DNA from: Homarus americanus
Taxonomy: Eukaryota > Arthropoda > Malacostraca > Decapoda > Nephropidae
Direction of reading: 5' to 3'
DNA length: 64,000 nt
NCBI RefSeq assembly: GCF_018991925.1
Contig: NW_024756914.1
Location: forward strand, 5,468,329 to 5,532,328
Part shown: in pieces, positions 1-11,430 of the stretch
Position numbering within the stretch: the first letter of the stretch is position 1
Layout: each line of letters begins with the position of its first letter
Notes under the pieces: generated by a model
What the model was told of the DNA's origin: nothing
The model's input: the letters and a program-made list of their open reading frames with translations, nothing else
Databases searched by the model: none
Made by a program: the position numbers and the translations under genes

Positions 1-118
1 CAGAAAGTCAGATCAGCAACCTGGGACTTGGTCACAATTTTCGTGATGACAAGTGGCAGCAGGGTCTACCTAGTAACCATAGACAACACATTATGCTTCC
101 AATATCTTCCCTGGAGGT
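1..118 (-). repeat. Dispersed repeat DR1, copy 1
   Basis: The reverse complement matches 3777-3953 and 61868-62040 over about 115 bases. Shared words include GGGAAGATATTG, TTGTCTA..GGTAGA, CCTGCTGC and AAATTGTGACCAAG. The copy is cut by the window edge. No ORF is shared by all three copies and no TIR or target duplication is visible, so the class is unknown. Confidence 0.65.
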
Positions 119-612
119 AGTAGGTAGTACCTCCCTGTTTGGTAGCTGCCTAATACCTACTATGTTTTCAGTGATCATGTTATTCAAGTGTTCATTTCTC
201 ATTACCATCCAGCTTAGTGTGAAGATGTACAAGAATATATTTACTGTACAAGCAGAATAGATGAGTAATGAGTTGAATGGTATCCAATACATTATAACTG
301 AAATACCCTTAATGTCCGCACTATCAACGCTACAAATACAGTAATATGTTTATAAGAGCCTCCCTTGGGTCACTTATTACATCTGATTTAAACTGATAGC
401 ACTACTTGTACTTAGTAAGGGTCACGGATCCTAATGTAACTTTGCCTAGTAAAGGGGAAATATTTCCTACATACAATACATAACCACCTAACTTCCCTGT
501 ATACTGTATAGTACTGTACCATATAATAACAAAAGATAGTGCTAGATATAATGAAAATTTTATGTACTGTACAAATAATTAAAAAAAACTCAACGTCTAT
601 TTTCATTTACAG

Positions 613-702
613 GAAATTCAAGCCCACGGATGTGAAGCCTTTGTGTATGGACGAGACAGAGAGCGACAGAACCAAAACCAAGGAGAAAAATTTAAATCAT
701 AG
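613..702 (+). CDS. Candidate terminal exon of an upstream plus-strand gene (gene A)
   Basis: A good 3' splice site (TTTTTCATTTACAG) ends at 612, and the sequence after it is open in two frames. The frame starting at base 613 gives EIQAHGCEAF... and stops with TAG at 700-702. The frame starting at 614 begins KFKPTDVKPLCMDE, is rich in charged residues and runs only a few bases further, to a TAA. I cannot tell which frame is used because the upstream exon lies outside the window. The product is not recognised. A canonical poly(A) signal follows 1.1 kb downstream. The exon call rests on the acceptor, the short open tail and the poly(A) signal only. Confidence 0.35.
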   Translation, partial: EIQAHGCEAFVYGRDRERQNQNQGEKFKS

Positions 703-1926
703 ATAACAGTTGGCTGTGCTGGTGATTGAGCGAGATGTTCTGGTAATATACAGTTGGATGTCATATTGTTCATGGGAGCAATGTTTTCAAAGCCGATGGT
801 AATGCAGGATAACATGACAATGTATCAATCACCCAAGAGAAGTTTGGGTGTTATAAAAGTCCTTGTGCACCTGCAATAATTGAAAATATCGTTAAATCCA
901 TTTTTCTACTTACAGTAAATATTGGAAATGGTCATCATAGCAAATGTTGGAAGTGGATATCATTACCAATATTTACTAAGTAGAACAAGGTGTATAACAG
1001 GGAGCAACAGGAACCTTTCTAAAACCCTATACAGTACAGTATTTACCACTGCATACCGGTATATGCTTTTCAGCACATTCTTAGGATTTTGGTACTATAC
1101 AGTATGTCTTTTTATGACTTGATCATGAAACAACAGCTTGGAACCATAACTGTATTGAATGAATTAAAGGCATATGTTGTACAGTATAGTATATATGGTA
1201 CTGTATAAGCTTAAGCTGTATGATTACTCTTGGTATGAGTTAAAGATACATAGAATATTTATATGTTAAAGCTATACGTGCATTTCCACCACGTGTCATC
1301 ATCCTAGGTCTAACCTAACTAGTCAGGTGGAAACTATGTTAGTTACACACACATCTGTTCTCTGTTAAGACCTTCATTGTTGCAGTGTTAATACAGGAGG
1401 AAACCAAAGTACATGGAGAAAACCTTCAACATTTGGTAGCTAAACTTTGGATAACTCTTCACATCTGACCCAGGGATTGAGGGGAAGCAGTGATGAGAGG
1501 CAAACATGCTACTGTCAACACCCAACTATTTCTTCCTAATCTTACTCATGCTTCGGAAATTCAGCTGCACACTATTGCCAAGTTGCCAACTCGTCTCCCA
1601 AACTTTGTGATGAATTGTTTTTATATATACAGTACAGTATTGTGAATACCTCATTCGTGTATCATTTAATTTAAAGGAGTAATTTTAGCTTTACAGTGCC
1701 GGACGAGTACAGTTGTTGCACCTAACTGAATAGAAAAACCAACATGTCGATTACAGGTATTTGGCGTTTGTTAATGGGTTTGATGCTTGACTTTGTGGTG
1801 ATGTATAATGATTCAACTATTGAGTTTGTAAGCACTGCATTCTGAATAAAAGTTTTTAACTTATGGTTCATCACTTTACTAACCTGGCTTTCCTTTCTCC
1901 CAGGGAAGAGAGATTATACCAAAGAA
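703..1926 (+). other. Probable 3'UTR of gene A and flank
   Basis: AT-rich sequence with no convincing ORF or repeat. Several TACTGTACAGTA-like words occur. It ends at a canonical AATAAA at 1845-1850, so the part up to about 1870 may be the 3'UTR of the upstream gene. Confidence 0.3.
1845..1850 (+). promoter_or_regulatory. Poly(A) signal AATAAA
   Basis: AATAAA in TCTGAATAAAAGTTTTTAAC, a good context for 3'-end formation of the plus-strand transcript ending here. It lies about 1.14 kb after the candidate stop codon. Confidence 0.4.
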
Positions 1927-2125
1927 TGAGTTAATAAGATGAAATGCCGTCGATTCCACCTTACAGTATCTAATAGTTGGACAAAGGAGCCACCCCAGAT
2001 ATGAGAGCAGTACTCCGAGTTAGGAGAAATGAATTCCTTATAAACTTGAGGCAAATACTCAGGAGCGAAGTAGCTACAGCATCTGTACAGCATTCCCAGC
2101 TTTCGGGAAACTTTCTAATACAACA
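1927..2125 (-). mobile_element. LINE fragment (same family as 32285-33330)
   Basis: About 200 bases align with 32720-32930, with shared words such as GAGTTAATAAGA, CACCCCAGATATGAGAGCAG and CTGTACAGCATT. In the long copy this segment encodes the C-terminal part of a non-LTR reverse transcriptase on the minus strand. It is a short decayed remnant. Confidence 0.7.
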
Positions 2126-2179
2126 GTAAAACAATTTTTTTTTTACCTATAGTCATATTATTCAAAGTATATTGTTTAA

Positions 2180-2866
2180 TATTCAATGACAATGACAATG
2201 AGCTGAAGTTCTCGGGCCATTGCAAGAAGGTAAATCAGACAAATAAATTATTGGGTCTTATAAGGATGTTCAGATATCTAGATGGTCCGTCCCTCGTAAC
2301 GATCTTCAAGAGTGAAGTGCTTCCCCATCTGGAGTACTGTTACCCCGTCTGGTCCCCGAGATATGCTAGGGACTGTCAGTTGGTTGAAAATGTTCAAAGG
2401 AGGGCCACCAGACTGGTGCCTGCACTTCGGTACCTCAACTACCCTGAGAGATTGGAGCGTCTGAACTTGCCCAGCTTATACTACAGACGGGCAAGGGGAG
2501 ACCTAATTGAGGTGTTTAAGCATCACAAGGGGCACTACTCAGTCGAGTGTCCTTACTTGGAGCTGGTGGACGCTCGCCCCACAAGGGGTCACAGCTCAAG
2601 ATTGAAGAAGCCGCAAGTCCAGAAAACTGTGAGGGCAAACCTTTTTGGAGTGAGGGTTGTGAACTCTTGGATTAATCTGCCAGAAAGTGTTGTGACGGCA
2701 CCGAGTGTGAGCTCTTGACCAACACTGGAGCAGGTTCAGGTACATTCAGGATCCGGTGCATGCCCAGTCCTTGCCAACGCGTAACAGAGACGTGACCGAT
2801 CGCCCAAGCGGCTAACGAGCTGATCATTGGTGAAGAGGATATAAGAAAAAGAAAGAAATAAGAATG
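2180..2866 (+). mobile_element. CR1-like LINE, 3' end (copy A1)
   Basis: Encodes the region C-terminal to the RT catalytic core: an NELKFSGHC-like start, then a 155-codon open stretch 2251-2718 with LPHLEYCYPVWSPRYA, LNLPSLYYRRARGDLIEV and FGVRVVNSW. It is followed by a 3'UTR ending GTGAAGAGGATATAAGAAAA. The copy is 5'-truncated and a premature stop replaces the usual FKTRLDQHW continuation. The same tail, ending in an A-rich simple repeat rather than poly(A), recurs about ten times in the window. CR1/L2-type membership is inferred from the C-terminal motifs. Confidence 0.85.
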
Positions 2867-3776
2867 ACTGGCGCCTTCTTAATCACACAAACGCTGCTAA
2901 ACAGCTACTTATGTTCTTTATGGCCATTCTGAACTAAAGTATCGGGTCTATATGTCCAGTGTTAAATGGCAGAAAGGATAATAACAATAATAATAATGTA
3001 TTAAGACGATGGCGCCCCTTACCGAGCACCTCGAGGAAATTATCCTACTGAAGATAAATGTTTTCTTACATGATGATATGACCAAATAATAAGTTTTTTA
3101 TATCTAATATTAGTTTCAAGAGTTCCGTCCCTGCCATGTGGTCAGCGCTACCACTTAGCAATACAGTATATGATTTATCGGACAAAACGAGCAGTAGGTT
3201 AGGTCTCTCACTTAACCATACAAATTTATTACTTATTAGTATATGAATAGATATATGTTTTACAGAATCTTATTTTGATGCCAGAGCTAAACTTGGCCGA
3301 AGCACTGATTCATTGACCCAGCAACGAGACATGGCATTCCTTGAGGTGTTTTCTATATACTCAAAACTATTCAAGATAACTATAGCTAGATATAAAATAA
3401 ATATGATAAGCAGTTATGCTGCTAACCACACGTGGTAATCTTTGAGTATCCAGCCACTGTATAGATCATATGTAAGTAATAGAGCCACTAATCTACTTGG
3501 ATACATTATACCCATTACTGTTAAAGAAGTAAACAGTGGACATCTGTAGCCGTTTGGGCGCTCCATTCAGTGTTAGAAGTCCAAGAAACTTGCATAAGAG
3601 GCATCTTTTGGTGTTTATAGTTGTCTTGACAAACGATCTTATTGTAAAGCAATTTTTACTTTAATCAGCGGGTATATATACATTTATTTGTGTTACAGAA
3701 AGAAGCAGGTCCATTGCTAAGGATTATTATAATGGCCCTTTTCTTTAAGCTATGGAAAAAAAATTTGTAACAGCAA
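2867..3776. other. Intergenic, no feature recognised
   Basis: AT-rich unique-looking sequence. I see no splice-bounded ORF, TIR or recognisable repeat. Confidence 0.4.
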
Positions 3777-3953
3777 GAAGTGCTGGCAACCAAGTGTTCT
3801 CTATTCACTGGGAAGATATTGAAAGCAGGTATTGTCTAATGGTAGACCCTGCTGCTTATGGCATCCAAAAAATTGTGACCAAGCCCCAGGTGGCTGATCA
3901 GACTTTGTCTCATTTACACACAATTGCAGGGTTTCAATTGGTTCTCTTGTAGT
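3777..3953 (+). repeat. Dispersed repeat DR1, copy 2
   Basis: Aligns with 61868-62040 and with the reverse complement of 1-118. It extends further 3' than copy 1, sharing ACACAATTG.AGGGTTTCAATTG with copy 3. It ends shortly before an (AT)n array. Confidence 0.65.
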
Positions 3954-3999
3954 GAACTCTTACTTGTCAACACAACATACATATATCGTTTCTCACAAC

Positions 4000-4127
<128 letters not shown>

Positions 4128-4404
4128 ATTAAAATAATATTCACTAATGTATTAAAAAGTTATTGAAATAATTAAAAAATGGTACATTTAAAAAACCTCA
4201 AAAGTAATTTCATACATATCTAAAATATTTATTAGGATGGAAATATTTTCAGTACCTAAGTAAATTTTCGCAAAACTTGGGTTGAAAACCACTTTTATGG
4301 ATAATTCTTTGGCCTGTCCTGAAGGACAAATAACGTGACATCTGCTAATTACTGTACCCAGGATATAGTGACCACTATAACGTCCACTAATAATTCAGTA
4401 TCAG

Positions 4405-5697
4405 GGATAAATAATGTATAATGTTATGTATCAGGGAGAAGTACTGTGTAATGTTATGTATCAGGGAGAAGTACTGTATAATGTTATGTATCAGGGAGAA
4501 GTACTGTATGTTATGTATCAGAGAGAAGTACTGTATAATGTTATGTATCAGAGAGAAGTACTGTATAATGTTATGTATCAGGGAGAAGTACTGTATAATG
4601 TTATGTATCAGAGAGAAGTACTGTATGTTATGTATCAGGGAGAAGTACTGTATAATGTTATGTATCAGGGAGAAGTACTGTACTGTATAATGTTATGTAT
4701 CAGGGAGAAGTACTGTATAATGTTATGTATCAGGGAGAACTACTGTATAATGTTATGTATCAGAGAGTACTGTATAATGTTATGTATCAGGGAGAAGTAC
4801 TGTATAATGTTATGTATCAGGGAGGAGTACTGTATAATGTTATGTATCAGGGAGAAGTACTGTATAATGTTATGTATCAGGGAGAAGTACTGTATAATGT
4901 TATGTATCAGAGAGAAGTACTGTATAATGTTATGTATCAGGAGAAGTACTGTATAATGTTATGTATCAGGGAGAAGTACTGTATAATGTTATGTATCAGG
5001 GAGAAGTACTGTAATGTTATGTATCAGAGAGAAGTACTGTATAATGTTATGTATCAGGGAGAAGTACTGTATAATGTTATGTATCATACTGTATAATGTT
5101 ATGTATCAGAGAGAAGTACTGTACTGTATAATGTTATGTATCAGAGAGAAGTACTGTATAATGTTATGTATCAGAGAGAAGTACTGTATGTTATGTATCA
5201 GTACTGTATAATGTTATGTATCAGGGAGAAGTACTGTATAATGTTATGTATCAGAGAGAAGTACTGTATAATGTTATGTATCAGAGAGAAGTACTGTATA
5301 ATGTTATGTATCAGAGAGAAGTACTGTATATGTATCAGTACTGTATAATGTTATCTCAGGAGTACTGTATAATGTTATGTATCAGAGAAGTATAATGTTA
5401 TGTATCAGGGAGAAGTATAATGTTATGTATCTGTATAATGTGTATCAGGGAGAAGTACTGTATAATGTTATGTATCAGTACTGTATAATGTTATGTATCA
5501 GAGAGAAGTACTGTATAATGTTATGTATCAGGGAGAAGTACTGTATAATGTTATGTATCAGGGAGAAGTACTGTATAATGTTATGTATCAGAGAGAAGTA
5601 CTGTATAATGTTATGTATCAGGGAGAAGTACTGTATAATGTTATGTATCAGGGAGAAGTACTGTATAATGTTATGTATCAGGGAGAAGTACTGTATG
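4405..5697. repeat. 30-bp minisatellite, about 43 units
   Basis: Tandem units of about 30 bp; part of the unit reads ATGTTATGTATCAGGGAGAA, followed by GTACTGTATA. The main variants are GGG/GAG at the AG-rich part and deletions of 3-12 bases, clustered toward 5060-5450. Because 30 is divisible by 3, decapeptide ORFs (MYQGEVLYNV, MLCIREKYCI) run through it. They open in parallel frames and restart after each odd-length indel, so I treat them as non-coding. Blocks of identical neighbouring units suggest recent unequal exchange or slippage. Confidence 0.95.
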
Positions 5698-5719
5698 TTG
5701 TGTACAAAAAACTACTGTA

Positions 5720-6519
5720 AGGCCCATAAAAAATGATATAGTACAGGAGTTATGGAACTGTTGTTTAAGAACAGGATGATTGCAAGTTTCATGTAGATGG
5801 CTAGTATTCATTTACGAACCTTCCTGAATGTCTTACATATTAAAGTTAATAAAAGCCAAACGAACCTTCGGAGCACTGACCTAACTTAATGTAATGCACG
5901 CAAACCTCGTTAACTCAACCTAACCAATGATGTACTCCACCTCGAGGTATCAGACATAGCTACATTACCTATATACAAAAAATTTTTAATAACCAGAACT
6001 TAATAACGACCAGCCTAGAGGTAAGAAAGGCAAATCCCGGAGGAAATAAATTTACCTTGCAACACATCTCTCAGATATAATAATTTTTAGTACAAATAAC
6101 AGTTAATAATGATATTGTAATGCCAAAGTAAATTTATAATACAGTAAATCCAAAGTTTGAACACGGAGCACAAGTTTATATTTTTGGAAAAAAACTCCAT
6201 ATCCACGTAAAGGAATTCAACTTTATTAATGTATTATATTAAATAACACATTCTTGTATTACGTTAACTAATTATGGAGAAACACAGACGATTATTACGC
6301 CGAAATACACAGCATTAAAGAAAGGGGATTGAAATTCTCTGATGAAAAGAGGGGTCAGGACCCTCCTGGATCCACCCTTGTATTACACATAATCAGGGCT
6401 AATGGTATAACTACATATAGTATACTGTACTTAGGGCTGGTGGTACTACTTCATTAACTCAGGGCTAGTGGTACTACTCTATATACTGTACTACTACATA
6501 TACTCAGGGCTAGTGGTGC
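5720..6519. other. Intergenic with a diverged repeat piece
   Basis: No gene seen. Around 6300-6365 a stretch (CAGCATTAAAGAAA..GAAATTCTCTGATGAAA..GGTC.GGACCC) resembles the 172-bp unit duplicated at 44188-44531, so it is a diverged copy of that repeat. A short GGGCTAGTGGTACTACT motif repeats at 6435-6520. Confidence 0.45.
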
Positions 6520-6965
6520 TACTACATAATTATCAGATGAACAACGGTGTTATAGAGAAATCCGACTGTGAGAAAGATTTAGGAGTAATGATAAGTTGGA
6601 ATCTTAAACCAAGTCAACAATATATATTTGCTGGAAACAAGGCTAACAAAGTGCTTGGGTTCATACAAAGGAGTGTTAGCTACAAGACTAACGAGGTTAT
6701 CCTAAAATTACATCTTGCGCTTGTGAGACCTCACTTGGATTACGCAGTTCAGTTCTGGTCACCGTACTACAGAATGGATATAGAATCCCTAGAAAGAATT
6801 AAGAGGAGAATGATAAGACTAATCCTGGTATTAGGAACCTTGAGTACAGAGACAGGTTAAAGCATCTTAATTTGCACTCCCTCGAGAGACGTAGAGTAAG
6901 AGGAGATATGATCAAGATGTATAAATGGAAGTCAGGGCTAACAAAGGTACTTAAACTATCCAACT
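6520..6965 (+). mobile_element. LINE RT C-terminal fragment, second CR1-like family
   Basis: Translates to CEKDLGVMISWNLKPSQ, VRPHLDYAVQFWSPYY and, after a frameshift near 6840, LNLHSLERRRVRGDMIKMYK. These are the standard post-catalytic motifs of CR1/L2-like reverse transcriptases, but the sequence is clearly distinct from the abundant family at 2.2 kb. It is 5'- and 3'-truncated. Confidence 0.75.
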
Positions 6966-7829
6966 AGGAGCGAACTAATAGCATTGGTTTTAAATTAGAC
7001 AAATTTAGATTTAGGTTTATATTGTTGATATTCCGCCTAATTCTAGAATTTGAGTCATACCTACAAAGTATTATTAAATATAATTTCAAGGCTTCGAATA
7101 AGGACGGCAATGTGTCTTCCAATGTTGCAGTGTAAGGTGAATCATGGTATCGTGATTCATTAATTACCATTAAAATGAAGAAATAATAATGAGATGCATT
7201 CCAAAGTGTGACTTTTTCATATCTTTTGTGTGACTTTTTACCCTCTTTACTCCCAAACAATAAAATTGATGAAATATGCAAACTATATTCTTCAAATAAT
7301 GTTTATGAATGCACCTTATACAATATAAATGAATAATAAAATAGTCACACAAGAGGAGATGGAACACCATTGTTTTCGTTAGTACTGTACAGTATTTACG
7401 GCTGGGAGTTCGGGACGATGGTTCGACACAAGAAACTAGAGAAAATAAGACCCTGGTTGTAGCTGTAGTAATGTTAATGTAAAAAATGAATACCTGTATA
7501 CAGTATAAGCTTTAAGTACAGTAATGTTAATAAATGGAACACTGTAAGTAGCTAACCACTAATGGTAAAGAAATAAAGCGAGATGATTGGGAACGCCAAC
7601 GTATGTAAGTGCGTACATGTGAGAACATATCGTCATTTCTCTACATAAGAATATGAAAGCAACACTTATTTACTGTTCATATAAGTTTTAAATAATACTT
7701 ACAAACGTAAAACAAAAATTCTACTCACGAATGGTGGTATATACTAAAACATAAGGACAGCCAATGATGTTGTGTGAGCATTATTCAGATGACGAAGTCA
7801 TTAGGTTTATCTCTGGCTGAATAATAAAG
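6966..7829. other. Intergenic, no feature recognised
   Basis: AT-rich. TACTGTACAGTAT occurs at 7383-7395. No reliable ORF or repeat boundary. Confidence 0.4.
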
Positions 7830-8640
7830 CTATCGAAAGAACCTTGCACAGCTGCTTTCTTTTCTGATTATACATCTTTTGTAGAGGTCATTTGCATTTT
7901 TTATGTCCCTGTTAATTTTAATGCTTCTTTCTGTTAACGGATCCACTTCAGAAAATATGTTCATTGCTTGTTCCATGCACTTCGGCACCTCAACTACCCT
8001 GAGAGATTGGAGCACCTGAACTTGCCTAGCTTATACTACAGACGGGCAAGGGGTGACCTAATTGAGGTGCATAAGCATCTCAAGGGGCACTACCCACACA
8101 GGGTCACAGCTCAAGATTGAAAAAGGCACAAGTCCAGAAAACTGTGAGGGCAAACTTTTTCGGAGTGAGAGTTGTTAACTCTTGGAACAATATACCAGAG
8201 TGTTGTGATGGCACTGAGTGTGAGCTCTTTCGAGACCAGACTTAACCAACACTGGAGCCGGTACATGCCCAGTACTTGCCAACAGTGCGTGACAGAGACA
8301 TGACCATCTACAAAGCAGCTAACGAACCAATCAGTGGTGAAGAGGATAAAAGAGAAAGATATAATATCCACAGACCTCTCACCCTTTTCCTATTGTTTTA
8401 ACACATCTAGTTTCTCGTCTAAGCTTATACACTTTCTTTTCGCTTTTGAACCAGCACTACCATCACTTGCTCTCTTGCTCATGTTGAATAGGGACTCAAA
8501 AAATGCCGTAAGAAATCTGAGAATGTTTTTCTCCTTTTCCTGTTCAAATGCATGAAAACAAAGGGCCTGCCAGCTGCGACTGTTTATGCTGGCGTCACCA
8601 CTCACAAGCCCGGCAGCCTCTGTGCGCAAGGCGTGGTTTT
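7830..8640 (-). pseudogene. Tigger-type transposase remnant: N-terminal HTH and C-terminal tail, core replaced by LINE
   Basis: On the minus strand 8480-8390 encodes MSKRASDGSAGSKAKRK then CISLDEKLDVLKQ, the typical start and first helix-turn-helix of a Tigger/jerky-type transposase. 7965-7830 encodes a typical C-terminal tail (FSEVDPLTERSIKINRDIKN ... ESSCARFF, stop). The tail ends in FF where intact relatives carry a PIP box; here the Gln and hydrophobic positions look lost (E and C). The whole DDE core is missing, and a plus-strand CR1-like LINE 3' fragment (7974-8384) sits exactly between the two parts. TIRs were not firmly identified. Confidence 0.6.
7974..8384 (+). mobile_element. CR1-like LINE 3' end (copy A2)
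   Basis: Starts at CACTTCGGCACCTCAACTACC, carries LNLPSLYYRRARG-type sequence, has a small internal deletion around 8095, and ends with the family 3' tail GGTGAAGAGGATAAAAGAGA. It is antisense to the Tigger pieces on both sides. Confidence 0.8.
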
Positions 8641-8974
8641 TTTAAATACATATCAGGATTTAGTTATCATTTATATAAAAATGCAATTTTACTTTATTTT
8701 TTATGATATTTTCATCGTAAATATGAAGAAAATAATATTGTAAATTGAATTGGGTCCTAAATTAACCAGGGTCTTAAATATGAACCATCGTTATCGGAGA
8801 CTTTCCTGTACTGTAGAATTTTTTTTAGAATGGACACGAGTTATCTGAAGATCAATATGAATTTAGAAAAGGAAAAGGAACTAGAGCAATTGTATTTAGT
8901 TTGAAATTTTTTAGTAAAACGGCTTTAGGGTTGATTTTGAAAAAGCATCTGATTGGGAAATACACAATAAACTT
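8641..8974. other. Short intergenic stretch
   Basis: AT-rich. The reverse complement of 8785-8815 (CAGGAAAGTCTCCGATAACG) resembles a Tigger terminal repeat and could be the outer end of the 7.8-8.6 kb element. No partner was found. Confidence 0.3.
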
Positions 8975-9480
8975 ATTTTTACCTTTATCCTCTTCGCTAG
9001 TGACCGGTTCGTTAGCCGCTTGTGTGGTAATTCACGTCTCTGTTATGCACTGGCTCCTGAACTTGCCTAGCTTATACTACAGACGGGCAAGGGGCGACCT
9101 AACTGAGGTGTGTACCGAGTAAGCATCTGAAGGGGCACTACTTAATCGAATGTCCTTACTTGGAGATGGCGGACGCTCGCCCCACAAGGGGTCACAGCTT
9201 AAGATTGAAGAAGCCACAAGTCCAGAAAACTGGGAGGGCTAACCTTTTCAGAGTGAGAGTTGTGAACTCTTGGAACAATCTGCCAGAAAGTGTTGTGACG
9301 GCAGCGAGAGTAAGCTCTTTCAAGACAAGACTTGACCAACACTGGAGCGGGTTCAGGTACATTCAGGAGCCGGTGCATGCTCAGTACCTGCCAATAGTTC
9401 GTAACAGAGACGTGACCGATCACCCAAGCGGCTAACGAGCCGATCAGTGGTGAAGAGGATAAAAGTAAAAGTAAAAAGAA
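8975..9480 (+). mobile_element. CR1-like LINE 3' ends in inverted orientation (copy A3)
   Basis: 8975-9052 is the 3' tail of the LINE on the minus strand (TTTATCCTCTTCGCTAGTGACCG, CACGTCTCTGTTATGCACTGG). At 9057 it switches directly to a plus-strand copy (LNLPSLYYRRARGDLTEV, then FRVRVVNSWNNLPES) that runs to the family 3' tail at about 9470. This head-to-head junction fits twin priming or inversion during target-primed reverse transcription. Confidence 0.8.
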
Positions 9481-9598
9481 AATTTTTATGTATTTGAGAA
9501 GTACTGTACAGTATAATTACCGTAACTGTGTTGGTAAATGTACAGAAGAAATCAAAACAAGAATAAGTCAACCAAATATATATTTTTAATCTAAGAGA

Positions 9599-9624
9599 CC
9601 CCCCCCCCAAAAAAGGGGGGGGGG
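9599..9624. repeat. C10-A6-G10 homopolymer hairpin
   Basis: Ten C, six A, ten G in succession: a perfect 10-bp GC stem with a 6-base loop. It has no connection to a recognised element. Confidence 0.9.
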
Positions 9625-10179
9625 CACTAACTTCAATTTGAGAAAAAAGCTACTGAAATGTTATACACTATATGGTCAAGACTGTACAGTAGTTTATGTC
9701 AAAAGCATGGGGACTTACAGCAGACACCAGAAAAAGGTTCGAGGCCTTTTGAATGTTGTTTAATAAGAGAATGTAGACAAGAAAACAAATGAAGTACAGT
9801 ACAGGTACTAAGATTGGGAAAAACGTCGAGAGAAATAATTGAAATTTAGAGAGAAAGTAAAATGCAAAACTTTGGTTATATAACTTGGGATGAGGCAATA
9901 ATGGCAGAAATATTAATGAGCAAGGCTGAAGGTAGGAGGGATAGGGGAAGACAGAGATTACAATGCACGATAAGAAATAAAAATCTGGGTCACCAGAGAG
10001 ATGCAAAATCTCGGAAGATTTGAAAACCAATCCAAAAACGTTTAGTGGAGGACTGTGGTTACCAACCGTCAGATATGAGGAGGGCACTTTTGAATGACTG
10101 ATTGAATTGATGAGGAACAGAGTAACAAATAAAGAGATTCTGCATAAAAACACACTAATAATAACAATAATAATAGAGC

Positions 10180-10185
10180 TTTATT
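10180..10185 (-). promoter_or_regulatory. Possible poly(A) signal for minus-strand gene B
   Basis: The reverse complement reads ACAATAAAGCTC, a canonical AATAAA about 2.8 kb downstream of the gene B stop codon. Nearer minus-strand AATAAA-like words exist in AT-rich DNA, so the choice is uncertain. Confidence 0.2.
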
Positions 10186-11430
10186 GTTTCAAGCCTTTTA
10201 ATCAGTAGAAAAATATTTCCTGTGTATATAATAAATTACCACTGGTTATTATGATGAACAAATAACAATCTTCCTCCTTGGCATAAACACAAATTCAAAG
10301 ATATTTGACAGTTGAACAAAAATATAATTTTCACCATAATAGAATCTAATTATACACATCATAATCACTTCTCAGACTAATATAATGGTAATTTGACATA
10401 TAAGTGGTCACCTAGCATAACATCATCACGTGCGGACATAACAAAAACTTATGAAAAATGTTACTTAAAAAATCAACATACTGCATAGTACTGTACTGAA
10501 CAAGCATAATATCTATTACATCACAATTAGTGACCAAAATAGTAAAAAGCAAACTTTATACTGCACCTCTTCTCGAGATGATGAGAAAAGAACAGTAGAT
10601 AAGGCAAGTACTGTATTGGCTGCAACTCATTCTTTAACTACTGTACTCTGCATTATAACAAAAAATTAAACCCAAACTCTGCTTCTTGTCATAGAAAATG
10701 TAAATAAAACAAGAGAAGTACAGCATATCTCAGCTGCACATAACTTCCTTTCTTTGTTTTTTCTCAAAACTGAAGGTTTATATGATGTCAAAAAATAAAT
10801 GTCAAAGAAATGGAAGTTATAAGTACTGCAAATCAAATTATTGGTTGTAATTAACGACTAATTTTTTCTAAATTATCAAAACTGAAACTGTCTCCTGTCA
10901 TAGAAATGATGATGCTGCTGGCTAAAATGTTCTTTCCTTAACCTTAAAAGTAATGGAAATAAGTCAAATACTGTTTGTGCATTAATAGGAAATAGGATTT
11001 TGGGGGCAGGGGACAGAAATTGTAAAAATTAGTAAATATTGTAAAGTATAATATAGACATTTATTCCTGAACACCCCAGATTTTATCATCGGAAAAGATT
11101 TAATTCTCCAATTAAAAAAAAAAAAAAAAAGGACTAATATGAAAAGGGAAAACCAATTTACAAATTCCTAAAGAAAACTTTCCACTATTTTCTTGGGAAC
11201 AAATAAAAAATACAGTACAGGGTATCGTAATTTTCTTAACTTACATGAAAGTTTACTGTGCAAAAGCTGTAAAATGGTAAACCTGTAATTGATAGACAAT
11301 AATAAGAAAATAAAAAACCAATAAAAATTTCTTTGGTTTTTCATGAAATAAATCCAAAGACTTTCTTTCACATTGAAGATGACCTGGGTATGGCAAAGAA
11401 GAAATGAAGGAAGGTGAAATCATGTAGACA

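Larger units (their letters stand above)
9481..11430. other. Intergenic or far 3' flank of gene B
   Basis: AT-rich. Plus-strand 9880-10100 shows scraps such as KAEGRRDRGRQRLQ reminiscent of LINE RT C-termini, too weak to call. TTTATT at 10180-10185 (AATAAA on the minus strand) is a possible poly(A) site for gene B. Confidence 0.3.

Noticed and set aside
4405..5697. CRISPR array
   Set aside because: Units are directly adjacent without unique spacers and the DNA is eukaryotic.
4414..5736. Long parallel ORFs encoding MYQGEVLYNV / MLCIREKYCI decapeptide repeats
   Set aside because: They come from a 30-bp minisatellite whose period is divisible by three. Frames switch at indels and there are no splice or UTR signals.
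9668..10153. 161-codon minus-strand hydrophobic ORF
   Set aside because: The composition is that expected for the antisense of A-rich DNA; no splice sites or recognisable domain.
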